Translations under genes and position numbers: made by a program
In this document: positions 10,429-27,764 of the stretch, one piece after another
Layout of the letters: every line of letters starts with the position of its first letter
Numbering within the stretch: the stretch's first letter is position 1
Assembly (NCBI GenBank): GCA_004335635.1
Contig: QAXH01006281.1
Coordinates: 1-64,000, forward strand
Reading direction: 5' to 3'
Length of the DNA: 64,000 nt
From: Chloromonas sp. AAM2
Taxonomy: Eukaryota; Chlorophyta; Chlorophyceae; Chlamydomonadales; Chlamydomonadaceae
The notes under the pieces: model-generated
The model's database searches: none
What the model was told of the DNA's origin: nothing
What the model saw: the letters and a program-made list of their open reading frames with translations, nothing else

Positions 10429-12384
10429 ACACACGCGTGCACCCACCCACACACACACACACACATACATGCGTCGTTTCATTACCTTGGAATAGAGCCT
10501 GTCAGAGTGCTGTGATTGAAGCTCTTGCTGACCTGGTATCTTTGTTAGCCTCTGTGCCTTGGGTGCCTGTGCTGATTGCCGCCACCTTGAGGCTCTGCCC
10601 CAAGGCAGACTTGGTTGCGTCCCTGTGTTGCTTTGGAGCTGGTACCTGGTTAGTAGAGTAGCTGGTCCTGTTGGCGGCAGGATGTGACATGCCTACTGTT
10701 TGCTGTGCACCCAGGTGGGGGTACGTGCACAGCGGGCGCACCCCCCCAGAAGTGAGCATGGCGCATGTGGTGGCAGCCTTTGAGGAAATATTCGAGTGGG
10801 CGAGGACCTACAGAGCAAGCAAGGTGAGAAGGGTTCGCAAACCATGGCTCTGACTTTTTGTGCATAGATCTTGTTGACAAGAGTGTCAACACATCATCGT
10901 TGCCAACAGCTGTGATACTGCTTGCACTGGCTGCTCCACCAAGAGCTCTGTTGCTGATGCCACGATCAGTCGTGTTTGCTCTCTCTCTTGGAACAGGGAT
11001 TGTAGCGTTCAAGGCGGTCTTCCAACTTTCATGGGCACGGGTGGTCAGTACACGCCTCTGGGTTCACGCCATCCGCCAGCCCCTGATGTCATGTGCTGGC
11101 ATGTCCTGCATCTCCCGCAGGGCCTCTCCACTCGGCTGGTGTACCGCACCAGCACCCCTGTGAGCCCGGTGCAGGACAAGGCACGCACACAAGACAACTT
11201 CTGGTGAGCTGCGGCTAACTCAACATGCAGGAGCAACAACAAAACCTTGACAACTTCTTACAGAGTAAGACAAGCCAGGGAAGGACGCTGCATATGCTCC
11301 TTGTGTTGGCCGTACACATCGAACTGTCCAATGACCAAAAGCTGAAAGATACATCTGAGGCCATGTACTGTACTGTTGGCCTCCTAAGGCGGACTCACAC
11401 AGCACATATCAATACGTACACCGGGCATCAGGGTCAGCCTGCAAAGCAGACACAACGTCAGCAGCCATCTTCTTCACTTCCTGTTCATAGTTCATCAAAC
11501 ACATGGCACGCAGAAGAGCTACTGGTTGTGACGTTGCCTTCTCGACTCCTGTTAGCACTACCTTAGACTCGCCTTTGCTTTGACCCACGACTCGACATGA
11601 GCAGCAGCCTTCGCGCCTCACCTGTCCCTTCTGACCTCAGGTGGAAGGCCTGGTCCAACCAGATAGAGCCTCTGCTCATTCCGCTAGCACGCGCTTATGA
11701 CTGGGAGGTGTTCGATGCAGGGCAGGTGGTGACGGCTGCTTACAAGCAGGTGCGCACTGTGATTTCTTGATGGGACAGGAGGCAGAAGTGAGTGTGCTGC
11801 ACTAGGTCGCATGATACGGGCCCAGTTTATGTGGCCACGAGAGCAGATGATTTGAAGAACTCAGAACTCAACAATGGGTGACCTTGCCCATGTGAGAAGC
11901 ATCCTGGCTGACAGAATCCATGCAAGCGGTGGCCAGCTAGCGCTTGTTGCATGTGAATGAGGCCCATGCAGGGAAGGCAAATCAGTGACTGCAAAGGCAG
12001 ACCCATGCATGGCTTGGAGATATCGCTGGATTCAGTCACCATGTGACCAACCATGTCACCTTGTCATCATTTCACCAACCATGTCACCATGTGATCATGT
12101 CACCATGTCATCAACCATGCCACCATGTTCCATGTCACGATGCCACCAGGCGACAAAACATGGCACCGCGTAACCATGTCACCATGCCACCATGGGACAA
12201 AACATGGCACCATGTCACGATGCCATCAACCATGCCAACATGCGACCATGTGCCCGTTCCTGCATGTGCTGCCCAGGGCCTGCTTGCCTCCTGGGACGCC
12301 TTCCACCTCTACCCCTTCATGTACGAGCAGATAAACGACCTGCTGCTCAACAGCATGTGCGGGCCAACCGGCTGGGCAGCATGA
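7061..12384 (+). CDS. PC-esterase domain protein (TBL/CAS1-like, secreted or lumenal)
   Basis: A GDS-type acyl-esterase-fold protein related to the TBL/CAS1 family, whose members acetylate or deacetylate glycans in the secretory path. The start MRHQQLALLLAIALLCANAV is a good signal peptide or anchor. Exons joining in phase: 8190-8350, 8851-9167, 9359-9409, 9938-10014, 10294-10369, 10715-10823, 11121-11203, 11641-11749, 12277-12384. The exon at 8190 carries NVVVIGDSISRFQYISL, with the GDS nucleophile motif and following Arg. The exon at 10294 gives EPDMVLFNMGIW. The last exon holds the D-x-x-H motif in WDAFHLYPFMYEQIN and stops at 12382-12384. The exons between 7061 and 8190 are not resolved: 7061-7330 is probably exon 1 and 7787-7868 a likely exon reading LPPAGQFVKDEDS, but their phases do not join. 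Substrate unknown; the family is clear from both catalytic motifs in the expected order. Confidence 0.85.
8427..8480 (+). repeat. Dispersed short repeat family, diverged copy
   Basis: A-rich run followed by TTTGCCAGGTCTGGAACGA, a diverged match to the family core TTTGCCAGTTCTGGGACAA, then CCACTGGAACCGGTG, which parallels the sequence after other copies. It lies in a PC-esterase intron. Confidence 0.5.
10199..10232 (+). repeat. Dispersed short repeat family, copy
   Basis: AAAAGAAGTTTGTCAGTTCT followed by GGGACAATTTT, matching the family core with one change. Lies in the PC-esterase intron before the exon at 10294. Confidence 0.7.
10384..10466. repeat. (CA)n microsatellite in PC-esterase intron
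   Basis: Two CA runs separated by about 25 bases, beginning about 15 bp after the donor at 10370. Threonine-histidine open frames here are artefacts of the repeat. Confidence 0.95.
11232..11335 (+). repeat. Dispersed repeat with coding-like frame, copy 1 (inverted copy 48240-48340)
   Basis: About 100 bp in a PC-esterase intron matches the reverse complement of 48240-48340 at roughly 90 percent by eye. Both copies read in one frame as NLDNFLQS-x-TSQ-x-RTLH followed by LLVLA. This looks like a fragment of a repeated element that once encoded protein. I do not recognise the protein. Confidence 0.65.
12030..12250. repeat. Degenerate CATGTCACCATG-type minisatellite
   Basis: The last PC-esterase intron is dominated by loose repeats of accatgtcaccatg, with variants such as caccatgtgaccaac and aaaacatggcacc. 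No two units are identical, suggesting an old array. It ends about 25 bases before the acceptor of the terminal exon. Confidence 0.85.
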
Positions 12385-15300
12385 GGATCAGCAAAGAATA
12401 AGGCATGCGAGCAGTTTGATTTGCACCATATGCACTTACAAAAACTGAAGAATAAGGGAGACCAGCACACGCATCTTGCCCGGCTGCTGTTCAATTGTCT
12501 ATGCGATCACCAATCATGAGTGCAGCATGGATTTTCCAATCAAAGCAAGTACAGGCGCCATGATTGAAGGTTGGCAATGGCGCAAAAACTGCCAATGACA
12601 AATAGAGAGGTCAGTTTGATTACCACCATACGCAGTTACCAAAAAAGCAGCGGAGTGACAACGAGTGCCATGTCAGGTACGTCTGCTACCACCGGTTCCA
12701 ATTGCGGTCGGCAACAGTAGCAGTGATCCGTTTTTTGAACGCCTGGTTGCCAATACAGCACGCATTCTGGGATGAGAGTGTACGCTTTCTGTCCATCCCT
12801 TGATTCATTGTGGATGGTGTCAGTCCCACAGACGCAACTTTGCCTGACCGTACCGAGATAGTGTTACCTAATTGGCATACCTATTATTTAATTATGCCAT
12901 GATGGTATGCACGTGAGCTGGCATGATGGTTGGATCTCTTCGAGCACTTTGACTTGCCAGCATCCATTGCAACGTAAGCAGCATATGAAGGTTCATCTGC
13001 CCGCTAGATATATGTGCACGGTCATGGCGCTGGCCGACCGCTTGCACAACTTTTGTGGCTGGTTTTGTGGGCTGCACGTGAGATTTGCTCCACTGTCCAA
13101 TCCTATAGTTGCATAGCTTTATGCCATAAACGCTTGATTGGTTTGCAACTTCGACATTACGTGTCTGGAAGTTCCGTCCAGAGGTGTTTCCATCATTAGT
13201 TGCAGGTGAGCTCTACAGTTCTTTTTGTCTCCTTTCTGCTAAGCAGAAGGACAGCCTGCGCAAAGTGTTTTTTCTTGTGTTCTCAGCTCCGAAAACTTGG
13301 TGCTGCACACATGCTCACGTGCTGTGACTGGAGTAGCATCGTGCTCCACGCGTGGCTTCCGATGTAATGCGTGCCCCTGGGACATGCACGTGTTTACAGG
13401 TAGATATCAGTTGCAGCGTTATATATATGTTACAGGTTACAAAAAGCCATGCTCAGCCACTGGCTGATGGCATCAAAACTTGTTGAACACCAACCTTGAC
13501 CTTGCTGTGTGAAGCTAGTTACAGAGTACAAAGACAGTGATACAAAGACAGTGAGTACAAAGCCATCTCTTCTGAGCCCGACGAGTGTCTGCACATGAAG
13601 GCACTCTGTAGCATGGCTGCTTTTCAGGATCAAAGAAATCAATTCTTGACTCTGGAACACAGGACATCAACGAGGCAATGCAATTCAAAAAGTGCGGCCC
13701 CCTTGCACGCAACATTCGGTGTGACCAAACAACGGCATTTCTTAACAACAAACCGAGAGCAGTTGCATGCATCAGTAACCTGACATAATTTGCATCTGTT
13801 AATGACGCGGACAAGAAGTTGCCCATGTGCCAGCATATTCCAACAACACCAAGTGATGACGGCATTTCTTGTCCTAAACCAGCCGTGGCAGCAGTTCCAT
13901 AGCCATGGACGCAATTGCTCTATCTGCCACTAGCTTGGACTTGCACAATCTCTCACTCGAGTCACTCACACATATCACGCTTCTGCCCGGTGTCACGCAT
14001 GCGCGGAATGGGAAGCTGAAGGCATGAAGGCCAAGAGAAGGAGAGCACAGCAGTGCCCAGGAAATGCCTGGCGCTGCCTGTCCGTGGAACGAAGCCAGCT
14101 GAAAGAAATGAAAGGAAGGACATGCAAACTGTCCGGAAATACGCACATGCAACTGGCCGGGCCTGTAAAGGAAAAGTCAGTACAGCATGACTTCAGTCAC
14201 CAACAAGCGAAGGTCAGCTGCCAAGGCAAGGCAGTGTCGGTCATAAGGTACAAGTCGAGGCGATGGAGGTGAGCATGTGAATCCTGCTGCATGCACTGGC
14301 ATGATACGGCTTGAAAGGACCAGCCTGTGCTGTGCCGTGCAAGGCCTGAACTGCCTGTGAAAAGGAACGACGCTAGGCCTCTGGTGACTGGGTGTACATT
14401 GGGCAAGCAGTGCATGCGCCCAGTGTACATATGCATATGCTAAGCTTCAACAGCATGCGCTGTGATCAAGCATTCATAAGAGGCACGGACTCACCAACTT
14501 CAACACCCAGGGAAGCAGCACGTCAGCTGCACAGTATGAGCAGGATGTGCGCGTGCACTTGGGTGTGCACTGCATCTGTCACAGCACCAAAAGCGCTGCA
14601 AGTGAGCTGCGCATCAGAAAAGTTAACATAACGACCTTGCGAACGTTAGCACAACAAGGGTCGCAGTCAGACATTGTCATAAATTCCGTTTACCAGGTGG
14701 TTCAACAGCAGCCAATTTTCTGATCCTGCCAAATAACAGGCTTGACATTCACAGTATCACTCACTGTTCAAAACACTGCGGGAATTGCTGTTGATGCAAA
14801 ACATAAGACACTGACATGCGACGGACATACAACTCGCAGAGCCATCATATCAACTATGACTGAGATAATTCATAAAACCACTGAATGCCAACAGGCACGC
14901 CGAAAATGCATGGCGCAGCCATACTTGTTCAGCAACCGGAAAAGCAGGGTGATAACCCTGCTAGGCTGCGTAGCTGACCTGCTGTACGTGCCCTGGGCAT
15001 AGCATGCAACCATGTGCCATCAACATGAGCATGCAATCATGTGCAACCCAGCCATAAACGCTTGATATAACGCTTTGCATCACCTCATGCACGCGGGGTT
15101 TCCAAGACTAGCCCGTCAGGCTTTCCTTTGAGCCTCATTCCGAGTATGCGCGCCAAATGGCCCCATGGTCTGAACAAGTGCTAGCCCGCCTTGTGGCTGA
15201 CTGCCATATGCGAAAGGACTCACAGGAGGCAGACCCTTTTCAATCCTTTGCCATGGCAGCCAAGCATAAGGTGCCCTGCACGTAATGCCCTCATCACGAG

Positions 15301-15535
15301 GCTACGACGTGCAAGAGACTGTATTAAACACCCTCGCCAACTGATCAACATCGGTGCCAGTTTGTCCTGACTGGCACCGATGATGGGCAGCACCAAGCGT
15401 CTACCACCTTGTGTGCCTGGCCTGGCCAACCTGCCACAGGCTCCACATTGACCCTGAGACGTGCACAAGGATTTTCACTCGGTACTGGCACAGACAGGCG
15501 TGCCAGGCGTCTGGCACTTAACCTTACTCGATGTG
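12385..15535. other. Convergent intergenic stretch, no supported gene
   Basis: About 3.1 kb between the stop codons of the PC-esterase gene and the DYRK gene, which converge. It should contain both 3' UTRs. I find no ORF with a recognisable domain, no RNA gene and no strong repeat. Confidence 0.5.
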
Positions 15536-20974
<5,439 letters not shown>

Positions 20975-22119
20975 CCCTTATTCCCTTGCCCTGCAAAACC
21001 GCAAGGGCCGTGGCACACGGTGCTGTGTTCCCGAGCTCGTTTCCTGATATATCAACCCCGGAACAGTCCGTGGAGCTCCAATGTTTGCTCGGTTGCTCAG
21101 ACTGAAAGATTCTGGGTTGTGAGTGGACTTGGCAGGTGCGGGCCAGGAATGCAGGAACTGGCAGACGGCAATCATTCAGCTCGGCAGCATGCATTCAGCT
21201 CGGATAAAGCAGGAACCAGAGTGTCATGAGTATGGTGACATGGTCATCCAATGCGGACCCTCCTCCGCTTTTACTTCAGGCGGGCCATAAAAGCTACTGA
21301 GCATTCGATTCACAGCCAAAGGGATGAACATATGAGGCAGGCCAAGCAGCACACGTGAGCTGCACAACCTGAGACTTGGCACCAAAGGTGACAACAACCA
21401 CACAACTTTCTCACTCGTGTTGCAGTGCTGCATGCTGCCGTGTCTCCCTAACCCCCGCTTGTGCAACTGTAGCATGAGTGGCCCTTGGTGCGGCATGCTG
21501 CCTCATTCTTGGGTTGTGAGTTCAAGTGGCGGCTTAGGCTAGTGGCAGCGTGGCAGTTGGCAGGTGTCCCTTGCGCACACGGCTCTTTGCTGTTGCTCAG
21601 CCTTTCGTTGCGTCCATTGCTTAGGTATCCACCCCGACTCGTGCTTGCTCAGGCTCTACCCTAGTGCTTGCATGGCCTACCACTGGCCTCCCTGGTGTAG
21701 AACAGATACAGGTTATGTGTATGGCTCGACGCTGTTCTGGCTCTGTTCCTCAACCTCCTTTGAGTACCGCGAGTAACCACTCAGTCCCAGTATTGGCCTA
21801 CCTTCGTACGCCATACCACCCACAGCAAACCGTTGTCACACTCACTCCAGTGTTGTTTCTGGAAATTGTCCCAGAACTGGCAAACATCTTTTTTTTGGCA
21901 TGTGCGTTATGACTCATGCATGTGCAGGCATGCAGGGGCACAACATGGCATTAGCTATGATGATACAGTTCATACGGGCCAGTTTAAGGAGTTTCCTGGA
22001 ATGCCGTACGATCAGTAAAACACTGTAGGGATGCCTCCAGGCAGCATAGCTGCTATGGCTGCTATGGCAGGCAGCATAGCATCTGGGCTCACACTTCGCA
22101 ATGAGAAGCAATCTGAGGA
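20975..22119. other. Region upstream of DYRK, no firm gene
   Basis: Probably contains the DYRK promoter and a missing 5' exon; a frame at 20990-21194 on the minus strand is open but cannot be joined with confidence. One short-repeat copy sits at 21865-21897, and 22040-22085 is a simple repeat of gctatggc/ggcagcat units leading into the hAT relic. Confidence 0.4.
21865..21897 (-). repeat. Dispersed short repeat family, copy (minus orientation)
   Basis: ATTGTCCCAGAACTGGCAAA followed by CATC and a T run: an exact reverse-complement match to the family core. Confidence 0.8.
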
Positions 22120-22412
22120 GGCAGTCTCTCAGTCACCACAGAGGACGCACATGCAGCTGTGGCTGACTTCTTCTATGCCAATGGCATTGCCTTCAATGTG
22201 GCACGCAGCCCTTCAGCATGTTCATGCGAGCGGAACTGGAGCAGCTTTGCGTTCATCCACAGCAAGCTTCGCAACCGGTTAAAACCCGGCCGTGCTGAAG
22301 ATGTGTAGTGTATGTGTTTAGCAATATGCACCTGATCAGCTGCTCCCTGTTCCCCAAGCCTGCCATGATTGAGTGGCGTGATGAGATCAGTGCAGAAGAT
22401 GGCAATGGTATG
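22120..22412 (+). pseudogene. hAT-family transposase relic with internal deletion
   Basis: Frame 22120-22308 reads ADFFYANGIAFNVARSP, the start of the DUF659-like core of hAT transposases. Within four residues it passes into CERNWSSFAFIHSKLRNRL, the signature of the C-terminal hAT dimerisation region. In intact hAT proteins these blocks are separated by several hundred residues, so the catalytic middle is deleted. The frame stops at TAG 22306-22308; a further piece, SNMHLISCS to about 22412, continues in a shifted frame. It is a dead fragment. I did not find its terminal inverted repeats or target-site duplication. Confidence 0.8.
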
Positions 22413-22497
22413 CAGTAGGCCTAACACATGGCCGTTTTATGCCACAGTTTTGGCAGAAACCATAACTAACTCCAACTGTAAAACCGTTCATTTGGTC

Positions 22498-22605
22498 ACG
22501 CTTTCCACGCTTTCTTGACACGCTTTCATCAACAGGGAAGCGTCAAATGTCCCCGCTTGCGCTTTCGCTTTCGCTTACGCTTTCGCTTACACTTACGCTT
22601 ACGGT
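22498..22605. repeat. Degenerate CGCTTT/CGCTTA hexamer repeat
   Basis: From 22498 acgctttc units recur loosely, and 22553-22603 is a nearly continuous run of cgctttcgcttacgcttt-like hexamers. No coding frame of interest. Confidence 0.8.
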
Positions 22606-24339
22606 GACCCTGGCATAGCATGTGCATGTGTTGCGATTCATGCATGATGGCAATTATACCTCTGACCTGCTTTGCATTTTGGAATATTTTCTGGTACGCC
22701 ATGGCAGTGCAGTACACCATGGCAGCACAAGACCACCAAAGGTAAGCTTGGGTTCCGGTGTGCTGGTAATTGGCTGTTAGTCATGCCTGTAAGTTATGCC
22801 CTTAGCTACCCTGTGAGTCTGCAAACCATACTGAGCTTGACGTTGTTGGTCCTAGATGCGCTGCGGGACACCTGTCGTCGTGCTGGAGCATTCACACCAC
22901 ACGCGACTGTGAGCCTATGACGCCTGCCAACTAGGCTGTAGCAGTGGGTGCAGTGTTTGTTGCAGAAGTAAGATTTTCTGCAGTATAGGGTTGGTCCATT
23001 TGCGTGGGCGTGCACTCCCTTCTTGTAACACCGCAGGGGTGACCACAGACCGCCACTGTATGGTAAGCAGTGTTATCTACTGGCTCGGTGGGATCTCCCT
23101 TACTTGCGTGACACACGTGCCCGTGGTTGCTTCCTTCCCATGCACACCATGTAAGCAGCGTCAACCAGCCCTGAATGCTCAGACGATCCTGAGGATGCAT
23201 CTTTCCCGGACAAACTGGCTGGTATGTGTTGTGTGAGACGCAGCAAGTACCGAGTAATTTGTACTTACCTGCTGCATGTTACAAAGATAGTATGTTTTGC
23301 CAAACCAAATGTCCTCGCATGTGCTCTGTATATTCACCATGCGGGGTGGTGCATTTGACCCTGCAAGCCAATAAATCCGGCATTTGGCAATCCCAAGCCA
23401 AGCACCAACCTTGGCCATGTTTAATGCCGGTAGCATCGCCTTGGCTGCAGGCATCTTGAATGCAGACGAGGGTTGACGTAGTCTCTCCTGTGCATGGCAT
23501 CACTGTCAGGCATAAGTATAGGCATAAGAGAGTGACCGCGTACATGCACTCTTGCAGGCATGCACCTGGCATTTGCCTCACCTGCTACAATTCCCAAGCC
23601 TCTTGCCGGCCTATCTGCCGCGCGTGACGCGCCCCATTACTCGCTGCTCAGACACGAAGGCGATTACTTTTGAACCCGACAAGTTGACTTGATGCAAATA
23701 AACACGTAGTCCTTGAGTCATGTACGAATGCAAGCTTGCACGGAAAGCTGCCGGGGATTAGAAGAGGCTCCCGGAACGCTCGACTTCAAGGATGTGATCA
23801 GAATTGACTTCAACAATATTCACTGCTTCATAGCAGCAGGTGACGGTTTGAATTGACTCGCCGGATTGACTGATTGACCGAGTACGGCAAGTACGGCACG
23901 TTTTTGGGCTCCTCCGCAGAGTGCGTCCCTGGTTGCGTCCCTGTGCTTGTCTTGAAAGTTCCCGTGTTCAGTAGCATTAGGCAGATGCCTGTACAGACAC
24001 GCACGACTATGGCACAGAGTGCAACATAAGTTGCAGCGCTGCTAGCTTACATGTGATTTGTCTCTCCAACGGTTTAGGTATCGCTCACTCCAGGGCATGG
24101 TCTGAACACGGACATTGATTGCCAGTAGCTTTCCAGCCACTGACAACGTGTGTCCTTGGTTGACTTATCTAGCAACCCAGGAATTGGTTGAGCCACATAC
24201 CCTGGAATATTGCTAGGTCCCCAGTGACCATTCCTCATGTCAGTAGCTTCGCTCTCGAAACGGCCACACCATCTCCTGCTGACATTGAGAGTTCTTGGTT
24301 GGCCAGCTATGCAGCTTGCTATGCCTATGTACACGTCAG

Positions 24340-24690
24340 TGGCATCAGGCAGATGCTTGTAGAGGCCTGCCGAAGGCAGCGGAAATGCTGGGCCTGCCGG
24401 AGACTGCGGAAAAGCTTAAGGTCCCTAAAGCAATGGCAAGGCTTGGCTGGTGGGGAATGGGATGGTTTGCGCTGGGGCATGGTTTAGGCTTGCTTGGGCT
24501 CGGGGCTGGGGTTGGGGGTGGCATCGCCCTGGCTGGATTGTTTGGCAGCGGAGGCAAACTCGGCAGCAGAGGCAAAAGCAGTGCAAGGAATGATCACAAA
24601 GGCAGGGCGGGCGCGAAGGGGGATGAAGGTGCGGAGGGTGCAAACGCAGACATTGCGGCGGCGAGCGGAGAAGCCAGCCTGAGCTCAGCG
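24340..24690 (+). CDS. Possible exon: Gly-rich hydrophobic segment, unknown
   Basis: An open plus frame reads AEMLGLPETAEKLKVPKAMA, then a Trp/Gly-rich hydrophobic stretch (WWGMGWFALGHGLGLLGLG) that could cross a membrane, then a polar Gly/Ala/Glu tail. The amphipathic-then-hydrophobic order looks like protein, but no domain is recognisable and neither end is tied to a good splice site. Possible downstream pieces at 24797-24890 and 25009-25130 cannot be joined with confidence. Confidence 0.3.
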
Positions 24691-26012
24691 GTCAGTTGCA
24701 CTGTGTGGGTAATCTGTGGGCATTTGGAGATGCTTCTGCTGTCAGCAATGGGTGGTTGAATTTGCCTTGTGCTGTTGCAAACGGCTTGTGGTGGCAGGTG
24801 CCCATCAACATGGTAGGGGGCAGCGTCAAGCTCAGGGACTTCACCATCACTTGTACTGCACCCATGACACAAGAACCAGCCGTCTGCATCCAAGCAAAAT
24901 GCATACATTGGACTCACAGTTCATAGCTGGGCCTGGATCATAGCTGGGCCTGGATGCCAGGATAAGCAACTGGGTTTATAGACAACAACGTGGACAACAT
25001 TGCAGATAGCAGTGCCAATGTAGGGTCTGGGGCAGGAGACGGGTTAAGTATGGCCGAGGGAGGGTGGGTGCTCAACAATGGCAGTTCGGGATTTATGGGA
25101 GTTCTGCTGGATTCATGCCTATGCCTATGACGGTGCGTGATGGGGGCATGGGCGGTAGCCCTCCGACGGCGCAAGGTGGTCACAGGTCAGGGCTGTATTG
25201 TTGTCGCAGCAACAAGGGCGCTGAATTCAGCTTGTTTGATTCGGCTCTGCGTGTGGGTGCTGGTAGCCTGGAAGCATACGTCATATTGGACTCTGAAAGT
25301 GCTACTGGTGGTGTGCTTGGAGTTTGAGACAAGTGTCAGAGTGCAGGGTTGTCATATTGCCCGGAAAGCTGGCCCTGATCCTCGTGGGGAAACACTCAGT
25401 GCGGTACTAGGGATATAGATTTTCTCGCTTATGTTAGACTTGTTATATGCGGAGCTGTTGTTGCGCTGTGTGGCCCAGGACTTTGACATGAGCGGCTTTC
25501 ACAGCAATGGCTTTGAGGGGGAAGGGTGTAGTTGCAAGGTTCGCTTACTACAACATCATACTACAACATGATACTACAACATGATAAACACTAGCTGGCA
25601 GCAGGGCCAGGCTGGCAGCCTGACAGGCTCCGGCACAAGACCATCTGCAGGTCAGCTATGCATCATGCGTTACCCAATACGATATGTGCAACCCGTGTGC
25701 AGCACGAGCAACCCGTCAGTCAGCAAAAGCACTCATGTTACGGGGATAATGCTTGCAGGAGGTTGTGGCTGCATGGGAGGTGAGTTGTACACTGTTTTAG
25801 CATGCTATTTAATACCTCAGTAATGGTCTGCATGAAGTGATGGTCTGCATGAATGCTGAAATCCCATCATACTATTGGCCTGCTATGCTATGGTCCGAAC
25901 TGCAAGGACCAGGCTGTGGTACAGAAGTGTCTTGTCGAACAGGAGTTCTGACTTGGCCTTTGTCGGGTTTGTGGTACTCAGCATTATCTTGAATGATGCG
26001 AAGGTGTGACCA

Positions 26013-26223
26013 GGACGCTGGTTTGTTGACCTATCGGAGAAACATGGTTTGTTGGACCAGGGGTGCAACACGTTCTCCCAGGGCAGGCTTTGCAGGTGGA
26101 CTGTGCCGCTTGCGGACATTGATTGTCAGTGCAGACTGTATCTGTATGACATCAGGGGAGCCGGCATGCGCCATGCCGTGAAGCGGGACATAGCACTGCA
26201 AACAGCCCAAGACTTCCTGCCGT
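26013..26223 (+). CDS. Possible exon of an unknown gene
   Basis: After a candidate acceptor (gtgaccag, ending near 26012) a frame of about 70 codons reads WFVDLSEKHGLLDQGCN, then LCRWTVPLADIDCQCRLYLY, then ending AQDFLP and TGA at 26221-26223. The composition is protein-like. I recognise no domain; a transposon origin is equally possible. Confidence 0.25.
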
Positions 26224-27074
26224 GAGCAAGGACGAACTGATTGACTGGTCTTGAGCGGGATGTAGGGCAACAGTAGTGTGGTGTGTTGGCAGCTGCGCAA
26301 CTATCATGTACCAGGTATGAAAAGATGCTCGCAGAGTGTGGCAGGCGCTTGCCTGCTTCATCAGCGCGCATGGCTATTGAGCAGCACACCCACCAACCCA
26401 GAGACCTGGAGACCCCTATGGTTGTTGTGTTGTGTAGGTTCGCGCAATCTACATGTTCCTGGCCCAACAACTGTTGTTGTTGCCATCACCCTCTGTTGCC
26501 ACATAACAGCTGTTGTTGCTAGCATGAAGTGGTATCACCATGCCAACAGGCAACTCGTTGTGAGCAATCAACACCACCTGTTGTGCAGGCTCCTGAATGC
26601 GCACGCTACTTGTTACTCACCCGGCTACCTGTCCTGGTCCTGGTTCACCATTGGCCACAGTGAATGCAGTAGTGGCTGCATCCATTCGCTCGTCTGCGGT
26701 ACAAGACACTGTGGTGAACACTCACCGGCGAGGAGTGGTACCCCATGCTAATCTCAGACATCCAGATACCCGTATACCTGACACGGCACCCATGCGACTC
26801 ACTTCCAAATAGGATTCGGGCGAAGGAAGGTTCCGAAAGCTCCCGGCGATTTGTAAACAATTATTGAGCTACTCAACTGGGCTGCACGCAAACTGGGCTA
26901 CGCGCAATTTGGTACACAGCATCAAGGACCAAATCTGACGATTCCAAACAACATGGCAAATTTCAACGCCCGGCATGCTGCAGCCGGCACAAACCTTTGG
27001 TAAGACCAGTTCTCATAAGGGCGGATAGGGGCAACAGGACCTCGTCAGCGAGACCTAGCTCGTGGTGGTGCCCC

Positions 27075-27250
27075 AGCCAACTACCAGACATGAGGTACCA
27101 GGCATGGCCAGGTCGACACATGCTGACACTGCGGGGCCACTTTAACCACTTGCGGTATGCATACCGCAGTCAAAAGGCTGCTCTGGGCCTGTAGTCTGAC
27201 GGATAATGCGGCAATTTGGGGTTTACCATGTACTACCAGGCATGTTCGCA
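27075..27250 (+). repeat. Dispersed repeat, copy 2 (first copy 1780-1945)
   Basis: Matches the left-hand copy through TACCAGGCATGGCCAGGTC, ATGCTGACACTGCGGGGCC, CACTTGCGGT and CTGACGGATAATGC, with an extra segment around 27155-27190. Confidence 0.6.
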
Positions 27251-27764
27251 TTTGAACAGACAAGCGAACCCAGCTTTTGATGATGATAAGAGATGAATTA
27301 GCACAGATGTGACATTTCAGAGTGTGCTGCCTGCAGGTGTGTTGACATGTCAGCACATTGATGTGAGACTGTTGTGTAGCAGGCAGGAGGGGTACGGCAG
27401 CCCCAAGTGATAAGCCTCCTGAACAGCAATGATATACACATGCTCGAATTGCAATCTAGTAGCATCGGGCATCGGGCAGCGTACAAAGGTGCGAGTACAA
27501 CGAAGAAGTTGCCGTTACGTGCCTGACCTGCATGGCAGTTCCCATCTTTACAGCCACGCGTCGAACGACTTGGACCTGCGTTTGTGATTTTGCGATTAGA
27601 GTCAACACCCGATGCGATACCACACTGCTCGTCCAACCGGCTACTTGGACCTACTTAACCCTCTCTGATGGAGCGCAGCATCACCATCTGTATTTGCTAA
27701 GTGGCACAATGCTACCTTGAGAGCGCCCGTGGGTGCTCTGTAGCAGGGAGGACCATCAGTAACG

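Larger units (their letters stand above)
22606..27764. other. Gene-poor region with unplaced open stretches
   Basis: Five kilobases without an assignable gene. It contains two coding-like stretches listed separately (24340-24690 and 26013-26223) and the second copy of a dispersed repeat. The part from 23600 to 24200 shows nothing I can support. The interval could hold one multi-exon gene of an unknown family or several transposon remnants. Confidence 0.35.
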
